Notes under the pieces: model-generated
Databases searched by the model: none
What the model saw: only the letters and a program-made list of their open reading frames with translations
Told to the model about the DNA's origin: nothing
Assembly: GCA_013214365.1 (NCBI GenBank)
Contig: JABSPI010000263.1
Coordinates: 1-5,407, forward strand
Source: Erythrobacter sp.
GTDB taxonomy: Bacteria; Pseudomonadota; Alphaproteobacteria; Sphingomonadales; Sphingomonadaceae
Direction: 5' to 3'
DNA length: 5,407 bases
Made by a program: the position numbers and the translations under genes
Shown: positions 1 to 5,407 of the stretch, in pieces
Numbering within the stretch: the stretch's first letter is position 1
How the letters are laid out: the number at the start of each line of letters is the position of its first letter

Positions 1-251
1 ATCCGGTTGAGCATCGCCTCGGCATCGGGGCCTTCGATGCGATATTTCTGCATCGGGGTGATGTCATAGGTGCCGCAGGTGTTGCGGATGCAGAAATATT
101 CATATTCGCTGTCAAAATAATGATCGGCGAATTTATACCCGTTCCAGCTTTCCCATGAATCGCGCAGGTTCAAAGCCGCCTGACGCGGGTGAAAGGGCGA
201 GAGCTTCAAACGTTCGCCGATAAACGGATCGTCTTGGTCGGTCATTTCCAT
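1..251 (-). CDS. GcvT-family aminomethyltransferase / folate-dependent demethylase-like protein, N-terminal part (cut by window edge)
   Basis: This is the first 83 codons of a cytoplasmic protein that continues past base 1. The translation resembles the N-terminus of GcvT/DmdA-type folate-binding proteins. A short leader is followed by SPFHPRQAALN (residues 18-28), the W-E-S-W-N-G-Y segment (33-39), EYEYFCIRN (49-57), then YDITPMQKYRIEGPDAEAML (62-81), which matches the family pattern of 'D-hydrophobic-S/T-x-M-x-K-[YF]-x-[IV]-x-GPDA'. Family members move one-carbon units from methylated amines, sulfonium compounds or aryl ethers to tetrahydrofolate. Which of these applies cannot be told, because the catalytic and substrate-specific regions lie outside the window. 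The ATG at 251 is preferred over the in-frame ATG at 245 because a GAGG lies 5 nt upstream of it. The gene begins 11 bp after the stop of the second flavoprotein, so the two are probably co-transcribed. It looks different from LigM-type aryl O-demethylases as I remember them, but this is a weak judgement. Confidence 0.82.
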   Translation of the reverse strand, partial: MEMTDQDDPFIGERLKLSPFHPRQAALNLRDSWESWNGYKFADHYFDSEYEYFCIRNTCGTYDITPMQKYRIEGPDAEAMLNR

Positions 252-256
252 TCTGG

Positions 257-260
257 CCTC
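257..260 (-). promoter_or_regulatory. Shine-Dalgarno GAGG that selects the start of the GcvT-like gene
   Basis: On the minus strand, GAGG is followed by CCAGA and then ATG at 251, a 5-nt spacing. The alternative ATG at 245 would be 11 nt away. The site lies in the 11-bp gap after the preceding stop, as expected for a gene inside an operon. Confidence 0.6.
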
Positions 261-262
261 GT

Positions 263-1882
263 TCAATCGTCGAAACAGTCGTCTTCGGGCACGGTGTTGG
301 GCTTGCCCAAATCCATCAGGATCTCGCGCGCGGCATTGGCCCCGCAGGCCGAGGATACGCCGCCGCCTGGATGGGTGGAGGACCCGCACATATACATGTT
401 CTTGATCGGCATCCGGTACTGCGCGTAACCGGGGAAGGGACGGTTGAACAACAATTGGTCAATCGTCAGCTCGCCCTGGAAAATGTTGCCCTCGGTCAGG
501 CCCACTTCGTTTTCAATCTCGAACGGCGTGCGCACTTCCATATGCACGATCAAATCCTTGAAGCCGGGCGCGTAACGCTCGATCTTGTTGATCACCGTTT
601 CGCCAAACGCGTCGCGCTTTTCCGGGGTCCATGGGCCGTCGGCCAATTGCGGCGGGCAATATTGGATAAAATTCGACATCCAATGCTTGCCCGGCGGTGC
701 CACGGTCGGCTCCCATGCCGAGGGGATGACGCTTTCGATAAAGGGATCATCGGACCATGTGCCGCGCTTCCACGAATCGTAAGCACGCTCCAAGGATTCC
801 ATCGAACCGATAAACGCCTGACCGCCGCGATTGATGTAGCGGTTATCGGCAACCCCGGTGAATTTGGGCAGCCCCGACAGCGCGATATTGACCTTGCCCG
901 AAGACCCGCGAATTTTGAAATTCTCGGCCTTTTTGAAAATGCCGGGAGGCAAATCCTTGCGGTCGACTATTTTGGTAAAAGTGCGTTTGGCATCGAGGTT
1001 AGAGACCACGATATCGGCGTAGTGTTCATCGCCATTTTCGAGCACAATCCCGGCCGCCTTGCCGTTTTTGACCAAAATCTGGTCCACCGGCGCCTCGGTC
1101 ATGATTTCGCCGCCATGCTCTTGCAGCGCGCTCGCCAGAGCGTTGGAAATCGCCCCCATACCGCCGCGAGCAAGCCCCCAGGCGCCGATATTGCCATCGA
1201 CATCGCCCATCACGTGGTGGAGCAAGATGTAAGCAGAGCCGGGCGAATCGACCCCCAATGCGGTGCCGATAATGCCGGGCGTTGCCATCACCGCCTTGAT
1301 GAAATCATTCTCGAAATAATCGTCGAGGAATTCCGCCGCGCTCATCGTGAAGAAGCGGATATATTCGTAGACTTCCGCCTCGCCCAATTCCCAAAAGGTC
1401 TTGGCCAGGAACAGCAATTCCTTGATATCGCGCGGCTTGAACGAGGTCGGATCGGGCGGCGTGCGCAGCAAAGTCTTGCGGATCAGGATCGAATACCTCT
1501 CCAGATCCGCCATCAAACGGAACATCGCATCGGCATCATGCGCCGAATGTTTCTTCAGCTCGTTATAATTGGGCCCCTCGGCGGTGTAGGAGGTGACGAT
1601 ATTGCCGTTCTCACCAAAGGCGAGCGAGCCGATATAAGGAACGAGGACCAGCCCATGGCGCGTGAGATCGAGATCGCGATGGATCACTTGGCGCATCATG
1701 CTGCAGACATAGGAGCAGCTGGAATACCAATAGCCATCGGTCATCTGGCGCGAGACCGCCGCCCCGCCGATATAATCGTTCTTTTCCACCACCAGAACAT
1801 CAAGGCCCGCCTTGGCCAGATAGGCGGCATTGGTCAGCCCATTGTGGCCCGCGCCGATGATTATCGCGTCATATTTCTTCAT
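263..1882 (-). CDS. FAD-dependent oxidoreductase, phytoene-dehydrogenase-like / PYROXD2-like (second of a tandem pair)
   Basis: The predicted protein has 539 residues and is probably a soluble flavoprotein of the COG1233-type amine-oxidase/phytoene-dehydrogenase superfamily. The N-terminal Rossmann motif is GAGHNGL (residues 10-16; G10, G12, G15). An acidic residue at the end of strand 2 (VLVVE, E33) would bind the FAD ribose, and GG follows at 39-40. A mid-protein GGMGAISNAL stretch is typical of the family. The C-terminal FAD-binding signature CGSSTHPGGGVSSACGANAA lies near residues 499-518 and is followed by an acidic tail (PEDDCFDD). Length fits the family. The open frame extends 57 codons further upstream, but that extension lies inside the preceding gene and has no family character. 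The start was set at 1882, where ATG overlaps the upstream TGA (ATGA). The Rossmann motif then begins nine residues in, as in the paralogue. Translational coupling to the upstream gene is likely, since only a distant AAGG precedes the ATG. The substrate is unknown; a role in oxidising a methylated or amine-type compound before the GcvT-like step is inferred. Confidence 0.9.
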   Translation of the reverse strand: MKKYDAIIIGAGHNGLTNAAYLAKAGLDVLVVEKNDYIGGAAVSRQMTDGYWYSSCSYVCSMMRQVIHRDLDLTRHGLVLVPYIGSLAFGENGNIVTSYTAEGPNYNELKKHSAHDADAMFRLMADLERYSILIRKTLLRTPPDPTSFKPRDIKELLFLAKTFWELGEAEVYEYIRFFTMSAAEFLDDYFENDFIKAVMATPGIIGTALGVDSPGSAYILLHHVMGDVDGNIGAWGLARGGMGAISNALASALQEHGGEIMTEAPVDQILVKNGKAAGIVLENGDEHYADIVVSNLDAKRTFTKIVDRKDLPPGIFKKAENFKIRGSSGKVNIALSGLPKFTGVADNRYINRGGQAFIGSMESLERAYDSWKRGTWSDDPFIESVIPSAWEPTVAPPGKHWMSNFIQYCPPQLADGPWTPEKRDAFGETVINKIERYAPGFKDLIVHMEVRTPFEIENEVGLTEGNIFQGELTIDQLLFNRPFPGYAQYRMPIKNMYMCGSSTHPGGGVSSACGANAAREILMDLGKPNTVPEDDCFDD

Positions 1883-3417
1883 TTGAGGATCTGCCTTGCA
1901 GCGTTCCACCCCGGAATGCCGAGCACCCCGCCGCCCGGGTGGCTTCCGGCGCCGCACAAATGCAGCCCGGATACAGGGGTCTGATATTGCGCCGCCTGAT
2001 AGGTGGGACGCATCATCAACATCTGCTCCAATGCCATTTCGGCGTGGTGCCAATGGCCACCGGTGACGCGATATTCGCGCTCCAGATCGAGCGGGGTGAG
2101 CAATTCATGACCCAGACTTATCTGGTCAAGATTGGGGATGTAGCGTTTCAACTTGGCTATGATCGCATCGCTGAACGCGGCGCGGCTGGCATCGGACCAA
2201 CCGGTCTTTTCATCATAAGGTGCATACATCACATTGGCCGAGACCACATGTTGCCCGGCCGGCGCGAGCGCGCCGTCAACCGCGCTTGGCACTGTGAATT
2301 CGATCGCGGGATCGGCCGAGGCCTCGCCATATTTTGCATCGTCATAGGCAAATTCGATCGCATCAAAGCTGGGCGCGATAATGAACCGGCCGCGCAGATC
2401 GGGGCCCCCGACAATCTCGGGCTCACCCGAAAGCGCGATGTGAAACTTGGCCACAAGACCATTGGTGCGCAGCCGTTTGATCCGGTTGGTGAACTCAATC
2501 TCCAGATGCCGCTGACCCAGAAGTTTGAACAAGGTGGTCTTGGGATCGGCCGAAGAGATCACTTTCTTGGCATGCAAAACCTCGCCCGTCTCCAGCTCGA
2601 CGCCGGTCGCGCGCTCGCCGTTTTCATCGCCTTCGATAATGATCCGTTTCACCGGCGAACTGGTGCGGATTTGCGCGCCGGCGGCTTGCGCGGCCGACAC
2701 CAAAGATGCAGCGATCGCGCGCATCCCGCCTTTGGGCACCAGATAATCGCCGCCCGCCGCGCCGTTCATCCGCAACAGCAATGGCAGGACCGCATTGTTG
2801 GGCGAACGCGGCGCCAGCTTGGACCCGATCACCCCATCCCAGCTGAGCAGGCCCTGCAATTTGGGATCGACAAACACCTCATCGATCAAATCGCGCATGG
2901 GCAAAGTGAGGACCCGCACAAACTCGCTCATATCCTCCGCGCCCAGCAGGCGCAGCTTCAACGCCGCCTGGGCATAGACCATCGCATCCATCAACCCGCC
3001 GCCAATGCGCGGCATCGTGTTGTGCCACACCACATCGAGCGTTTTGGCATAGCGCAGCAATTTCTGGCGGTAGGCGGCAAATTCGTCATGGTCGGCTTGC
3101 GGCACGCCGCTGATCTGGTCGCCGATTATGCGCACATGCGCGCCATCCTCGCCCAGGCCATAGGTCGCCCCAGCCGGCTCGAAATCGAGCCCGTGGCGCG
3201 GCAAATCCAAAGCTTTTGCAACTTGGGTTGAAAACGACGAGGCCGCATGCGCGATAGGGGCTTTGAAACCGGCGTGAAATTCACGGTCCTGAGCAAGGCC
3301 GCCGACCGTATCCGCGGCCTCCACAACCAGCACCGAGCGCCCTTTCTTGGCGAGCGTGGCGGCGCACACAAGCCCGTTATGTCCCGCCCCAATAACAATC
3401 GCGTCGAAAGAACTCAT
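1879..3417 (-). CDS. FAD-dependent oxidoreductase, phytoene-dehydrogenase-like / PYROXD2-like (first of a tandem pair)
   Basis: The predicted protein has 512 residues and the same family architecture as the next gene. It has GAGHNGL at residues 10-16 (G10, G12, G15), VLVVE ending at E33, GG at 39-40, a central YLVPKGGMRAIAASL stretch, and the C-terminal signature CGAGSHPGGGVLGIPGWNAA near residues 488-507. It ends only five residues after the signature, whereas the neighbour has an acidic tail. No signal peptide is seen. The ATG at 3417 has AGGGGG 4 nt upstream. The gene ends in an ATGA overlap with the second flavoprotein. The two proteins are clearly related but diverged, so they may be partners in a heteromer or act on successive intermediates. 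The family name recalls carotenoid desaturases, but this subgroup is distinct, and no carotenoid genes are nearby. Being first after a 140-bp gap, it probably follows the operon promoter. Confidence 0.9.
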   Translation of the reverse strand: MSSFDAIVIGAGHNGLVCAATLAKKGRSVLVVEAADTVGGLAQDREFHAGFKAPIAHAASSFSTQVAKALDLPRHGLDFEPAGATYGLGEDGAHVRIIGDQISGVPQADHDEFAAYRQKLLRYAKTLDVVWHNTMPRIGGGLMDAMVYAQAALKLRLLGAEDMSEFVRVLTLPMRDLIDEVFVDPKLQGLLSWDGVIGSKLAPRSPNNAVLPLLLRMNGAAGGDYLVPKGGMRAIAASLVSAAQAAGAQIRTSSPVKRIIIEGDENGERATGVELETGEVLHAKKVISSADPKTTLFKLLGQRHLEIEFTNRIKRLRTNGLVAKFHIALSGEPEIVGGPDLRGRFIIAPSFDAIEFAYDDAKYGEASADPAIEFTVPSAVDGALAPAGQHVVSANVMYAPYDEKTGWSDASRAAFSDAIIAKLKRYIPNLDQISLGHELLTPLDLEREYRVTGGHWHHAEMALEQMLMMRPTYQAAQYQTPVSGLHLCGAGSHPGGGVLGIPGWNAARQILK

Positions 3418-3488
3418 ACAACCCCCTGGCCCTGAACATGATGGGCTGGTTTAGGGGTCGGGAATTACGAAGACACCGGTTCCAAATC

Positions 3489-3501
3489 GTCCGCGCGGGA
3501 C
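3489..3501. repeat. Short inverted repeat GTCC-GCGCG-GGAC
   Basis: The 4-bp arms GTCC and GGAC flank a GCGCG core, and CCGCGCGG at 3491-3498 is itself self-complementary. It lies six bases from the A/T-rich palindrome and upstream of the flavoprotein operon. In GC-rich DNA an element this short could arise by chance. Confidence 0.3.
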
Positions 3502-3506
3502 CGTAT

Positions 3507-3518
3507 GCAAAATTTTGC
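3507..3518. repeat. Perfect 12-bp palindrome GCAAAATTTTGC, possible operator
   Basis: The 12 bases are fully self-complementary with an AAAATTTT core, which stands out in otherwise GC-rich DNA. The palindrome is about 90 bp upstream of the first flavoprotein start, where an activator or repressor site could sit. Classic AraC-family sites are direct repeats rather than palindromes, so a different regulator or bent DNA is also possible. Confidence 0.4.
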
Positions 3519-3557
3519 GCGCGTTTTTGCCCAAGAGCGATGGCGCGAGCGCCGCGA

Positions 3558-4352
3558 TTATTGGGCGCCCAGCTGTTTGCGATAGACCGATGGGGTCACG
3601 CCGGTTTGCTTTTTAAACGCATTGTAAAAGCCCGAGATCGAATTGAAGCCGGCCTCAAGCGCGGCAGTGACCACCGAATAGGGGGCATCAGCGGGCGGCA
3701 TATTGTCGATCACGTAAACAATCCGGTGGCGGTTCACCAATTCATAAAAGCTGCTCTGCAGCCCGTGATTGATCACAAAGGAAAGTTGGTTGCGGGTCAC
3801 ATTGAGCGCGCGCGCCACACCCGACAGGCTGATATTGGGGTCGAGAAAGGCCTTGTTCTGGCCAAAGAAACGCTCGAGCTGATCCTTGATGTCGCTCACA
3901 TCATCCTCGCACAGGCCCAGCTTTTTCATTTGCTCGTCATGCAGGCTGGCTTTGTCGGTGTCCTCTTCGGCAGGTGCAGGCACGCGGTAATCGTAGAATT
4001 CGTGGACACTGACGATTTTGTCGTTTTCGATCACCAACAATTCGACCCCGCCAACGCTGATCGGGTCGGTTTGCTCGGGGACTTTTAAACGCTGGGTCCA
4101 ATGGATGAAGGCGGAATTGTCATTGGGATAGGAAATGCTGTTGAACTCGATCGCGCTGCCATCCTCGACCGCGAATGTGTCATTAAGGAACCGCTCCAGC
4201 TCGGTGTAATGGATGATCGCGCCCGATGTGAGGTCATGATATTGAATGCCTTTGGCGCACATGCCGACAATGCTGGCAATATCGGCGGCGCGCCAATGGG
4301 TGAGATAGCGCGAGACGGTGCCCTCCAACTCAGCGCGTGTTTGATCAGCCAT
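3558..4352 (-). CDS. Transcriptional regulator: NTF2/SnoaL-like domain fused to AraC-type helix-turn-helix domain
   Basis: The predicted protein has 264 residues. Residues about 7-125 read as an NTF2/SnoaL-like (ketosteroid-isomerase-type) cone fold. They include an N-terminal helix with LTHWRAADI, the 'GIQYHDLTSG' segment, and late strands HWTQRLKVP, VGGVELLVIENDKIVSVHEF. A charged linker (about 126-165) follows. The C-terminal AraC domain has a first HTH, ISLSGVARALNVTRNQLSFVIN (in two parts: ISLSGVARALN at 174-184, VTRNQLSFVIN at 185-195). The second HTH carries the AraC hallmark ALEAGFNSISGFYNAFKKQT (231-250) followed by GVTPSVYRK (251-259). AraC regulators more often carry cupin-like sensor domains; here the NTF2-like pocket is the likely ligand sensor (inferred). 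The frame opens at 4382, but ATG 4352 is chosen because GGGGG lies 7 nt upstream and the extra ten residues (MLAWYYGGRE) fit neither domain. It probably controls the flavoprotein operon that follows on the same strand. Confidence 0.85.
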   Translation of the reverse strand: MADQTRAELEGTVSRYLTHWRAADIASIVGMCAKGIQYHDLTSGAIIHYTELERFLNDTFAVEDGSAIEFNSISYPNDNSAFIHWTQRLKVPEQTDPISVGGVELLVIENDKIVSVHEFYDYRVPAPAEEDTDKASLHDEQMKKLGLCEDDVSDIKDQLERFFGQNKAFLDPNISLSGVARALNVTRNQLSFVINHGLQSSFYELVNRHRIVYVIDNMPPADAPYSVVTAALEAGFNSISGFYNAFKKQTGVTPSVYRKQLGAQ

Positions 4353-4359
4353 TTCGCGG

Positions 4360-4364
4360 CCCCC
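4360..4364 (-). promoter_or_regulatory. Shine-Dalgarno GGGGG that selects the regulator start
   Basis: On the minus strand GGGGG is followed by CCGCGAA and then ATG at 4352. This 7-nt spacing favours a 264-residue product over the longer reading that opens at 4382, which lacks a well-placed ribosome binding site. Confidence 0.5.
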
Positions 4365-4400
4365 GTAATACCAGGCGAGCATCAGCCAGATGGCCCATGC

Positions 4401-4433
4401 CAGCCCCCTTCATGCTGCCAAGGCAGCCCCCTT
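4401..4433. repeat. Direct repeat CAGCCCCCTT x2 (4401-4410 and 4424-4433)
   Basis: Two identical 10-bp units start 23 bp apart, about two helical turns, on the same face of the DNA. They lie 49-81 bp upstream of the AraC-type regulator's start. AraC-family proteins commonly bind direct repeats about two turns apart, so these could be autoregulatory half-sites. The repeat on the minus strand reads AAGGGGGCTG and could also be a decoy ribosome-binding-like motif. Confidence 0.4.
4414..4427. repeat. Inverted repeat GCTGCC-AA-GGCAGC
   Basis: Two 6-bp perfect arms are separated by 2 bp. As RNA it could form a 5-bp stem with a 4-base loop. No run of U follows in either direction, so it is not a standard intrinsic terminator. 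It overlaps the second direct-repeat unit, consistent with a protein-binding site. Confidence 0.35.
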
Positions 4434-4460
4434 TGCCCCTGATCTGTATGGGCCAGCCGA

Positions 4461-5378
4461 TCATTGCACCTCGTCCTCAAGGCTGCGATCGACCCGCCGT
4501 CTGATATCGATCAGGCGCGAAAACTGTTCGACCAGAACCGGTCCCTGATCAAGAGCGTAAATTATGCTCAGGACATACGACACCGCGGCAAACACATCGC
4601 CGACCTTCACATCCGGGTCTGCGGTCAACCGGAACAAGACGATCAATACCGCGCCCACCATCAGGAAATCCGCCAACGCCCAGGTCCGCGCCTGCGTATC
4701 GGACAACCGCACCCGCCAATAGGCCAGAGCTTTGAAATGGTACGCCACGCGCGGTTGTCTGCCATCAATGATCGCGCTCACTTCGCGTTCATGGCGGTTG
4801 TTGAGCCGCTCGGATAATCGCAGAGATTTTTTGCCAAAGCGCAGATACAGCCACGCAATCGGGACCAGAAACAACGCCATCGCCGCGCCCGAGAGCGGGT
4901 CGTAGAAATACAACATCACCACCCCGCCGACCATGGTGATCAGCGCGGTCAACAATTCCGGGATTTCAAATTCGAAGAAATCGATCGCCTCGCGCGTCAT
5001 CACCGAACGTGCGGCGATTTCGCTGGTCGAGACGCCATGCGCCTGTTGGCGCAGGATCATGGTTTCGGCCACCGCGCCATAGATTTTGGCAAACAGGCGC
5101 GTGTCGTACATCTGGCGTCCAGTTGCGCTGGTGATATGCAAAATCCAGATCCCGGCAAAGGGCAGGATGCTGTGCCATCCCTCCCCTGCGATCAGGCCAT
5201 TGATCGCAAGGCCGATCGTGAAGGGATAGAGCAGCTCAAACACATTTTCGAGCAATGCCAGCCCATAGGTGAAGGAAATCCTCCCGTAAAACGGCCGCAC
5301 AGCGTCGGAAAACACGGTCGATGAACCCGGTGTATTGGCCGCGATGACCGTGGGCGATGTGCTCTCTTCCTCGCTCAT
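4461..5378 (-). CDS. ABC-transporter-type six-transmembrane protein without ATPase domain
   Basis: The predicted protein has 305 residues and resembles the transmembrane half of ABC exporters, probably the stand-alone 'ABC transporter six-transmembrane domain' family (ABC_membrane_3). A polar, Ser/Thr-rich N-terminus (about 1-25) precedes hydrophobic segments near residues 36-62, 69-84, 140-158, 163-181, 233-252 and 259-277. The loop with SRLFAKIY-like helix TRLFAKIYGAVAETMILRQQ (93-112) and 'EIPELLTALITMVGGVVML' (138-156) is exporter-like. No Walker A, signature or Walker B motif is present. The protein stops just after the helix LVEQFSRLIDIRRR, where a nucleotide-binding domain would begin in a full exporter. 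The 108 bp downstream do not encode one either. ATG 5378 overlaps the stop of an upstream frame as ATGA. The frame is open to the window edge, so an earlier start cannot be excluded. It may need an ATPase partner elsewhere or have a non-transport role. Confidence 0.8.
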   Translation of the reverse strand: MSEEESTSPTVIAANTPGSSTVFSDAVRPFYGRISFTYGLALLENVFELLYPFTIGLAINGLIAGEGWHSILPFAGIWILHITSATGRQMYDTRLFAKIYGAVAETMILRQQAHGVSTSEIAARSVMTREAIDFFEFEIPELLTALITMVGGVVMLYFYDPLSGAAMALFLVPIAWLYLRFGKKSLRLSERLNNRHEREVSAIIDGRQPRVAYHFKALAYWRVRLSDTQARTWALADFLMVGAVLIVLFRLTADPDVKVGDVFAAVSYVLSIIYALDQGPVLVEQFSRLIDIRRRVDRSLEDEVQ

Positions 5379-5407
5379 GATCCGATCACGATGCGTCCGC
5401 CAAAGCC
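5375..5407 (-). CDS. C-terminal tail of an upstream gene (cut by window edge)
   Basis: One minus-strand frame entering at the right edge reads GFGGRIVIGS and stops with TGA. That TGA overlaps the ATG of the membrane-protein gene as ATGA, the same junction seen between the two flavoproteins. The overlap is the main reason to call it a gene. Ten residues are too few to name a product, and the membrane-protein frame itself is also open here, so the call is tentative. Confidence 0.4.
   Translation of the reverse strand, partial: GFGGRIVIGS

Larger units (their letters stand above)
3418..3557 (-). promoter_or_regulatory. Intergenic region likely to hold the promoter/operator of the flavoprotein-GcvT operon
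   Basis: These 140 bp between the regulator's stop and the first flavoprotein start contain no credible gene. They hold a perfect 12-bp palindrome (3507-3518), a GTCC-N5-GGAC inverted repeat (3489-3501), and AGGGGG (3422-3427) as ribosome binding site of the downstream gene. I could not find a convincing sigma70-type -35/-10 pair or a sigma54 -24/-12 pair. That would fit an activator-dependent promoter, but it does not prove one. The position downstream of an AraC-type gene on the same strand makes this the natural target of that regulator. Read-through from the regulator gene is also possible, since no clear terminator is seen. Confidence 0.45.
4353..4460 (-). promoter_or_regulatory. Upstream region of the NTF2-AraC regulator, with direct and inverted repeats
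   Basis: These 108 bp separate the membrane-protein stop from the regulator start and contain no credible gene. They hold two copies of CAGCCCCCTT 23 bp apart, an inverted repeat GCTGCC-AA-GGCAGC between and overlapping them, and a longer-range inverted repeat TGGCCCAT/ATGGGCCA at the outer edges. I see no clear sigma70 promoter and no U-tract terminator. The layout fits an autoregulated promoter or a structured leader. Confidence 0.4.

Noticed and set aside
371..1984. Long plus-strand open frame (537 codons) opposite the second flavoprotein
   Set aside because: It lies antisense to a gene with clear FAD-binding signatures. Its translation is rich in Arg, His, Gly and Ile without recognisable domains, as expected for a mirror frame of GC-rich coding DNA.
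1883..2053. 57-codon N-terminal extension of the second flavoprotein
   Set aside because: It lies inside the preceding gene, is Arg-rich and lacks family similarity. The ATG at 1882 places the Rossmann motif exactly as in the paralogue.
1939..3231. Long plus-strand open frame (430 codons) opposite the first flavoprotein
   Set aside because: Antisense shadow of a well-supported gene, with no domain or ribosome-binding evidence.
263..3417. Carotenoid biosynthesis (CrtI-type phytoene desaturase) assignment
   Set aside because: The C-terminal HPGGGV signature is shared across the superfamily. The sequence style is that of the PYROXD2-like subgroup, and no crtB, crtY or related gene is present.
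3541..3557. GGCG-CTCG-CGCC hairpin just after the regulator stop as intrinsic terminator
   Set aside because: The stem is only 4 bp and no U-run follows, so it is not a convincing terminator.
3438..4088. Plus-strand open frame of 216 codons across the 140-bp gap and the regulator
   Set aside because: Mostly antisense to the AraC domain, with no family character. The gap is better explained as a regulatory region.
4441..4475. Possible sigma70 promoter (GTGCAA and CATACAGAT) before the regulator
   Set aside because: The hexamers match consensus poorly and the region overlaps the end of the membrane-protein gene; a chance match is more likely.
1..5407. tRNA, rRNA, CRISPR array, insertion sequence or attachment site
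   Set aside because: No regularly spaced repeats, transposase-like protein, terminal inverted repeats or structured RNA gene were seen on either strand.

Overview
All genes in this window lie on the minus strand, so the biological order runs from right (5407) to left (1). G+C is fairly high, coding is dense, start and stop codons overlap as ATGA, and G-rich Shine-Dalgarno sequences are present. These features and the protein families suggest an alphaproteobacterium, perhaps a sphingomonad or erythrobacter relative. This placement is an impression from sequence style, not a phylogenetic result.

Layout in transcription order: (1) the last ten codons of an unidentified gene (5407-5375), whose stop overlaps the next start; (2) a stand-alone ABC-exporter-type six-helix membrane protein with no ATPase domain (5378-4461); (3) a 108-bp gap with direct repeats and an inverted repeat (4460-4353); (4) a regulator that joins an NTF2/SnoaL-like N-terminal domain to an AraC-type DNA-binding domain (4352-3558); (5) a 140-bp gap with a perfect 12-bp palindrome, the likely promoter/operator of the genes after it (3557-3418); (6) and (7) two FAD-dependent oxidoreductases of the phytoene-dehydrogenase-like/PYROXD2-like class, overlapping by 4 bp (3417-1879 and 1882-263); (8) 11 bp later, the N-terminal 83 codons of a GcvT-family (aminomethyltransferase/THF-dependent demethylase-like) protein that leaves the window (251-1).

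Inferred biology: the two flavoproteins and the GcvT-like protein look like one catabolic operon. Flavin oxidation paired with a folate-dependent GcvT fold is the logic of dimethylglycine and sarcosine dehydrogenases and of some demethylases. Here, however, the flavoproteins belong to the phytoene-dehydrogenase-like group, and there are two of them. The upstream NTF2-AraC protein is a plausible ligand-responsive activator of the operon, and the orphan membrane protein may be a linked transport or sensing component. The substrate cannot be read from the sequence. The set of NTF2-AraC regulator, paired flavoproteins and GcvT-like protein is the best candidate for an undescribed pathway here.
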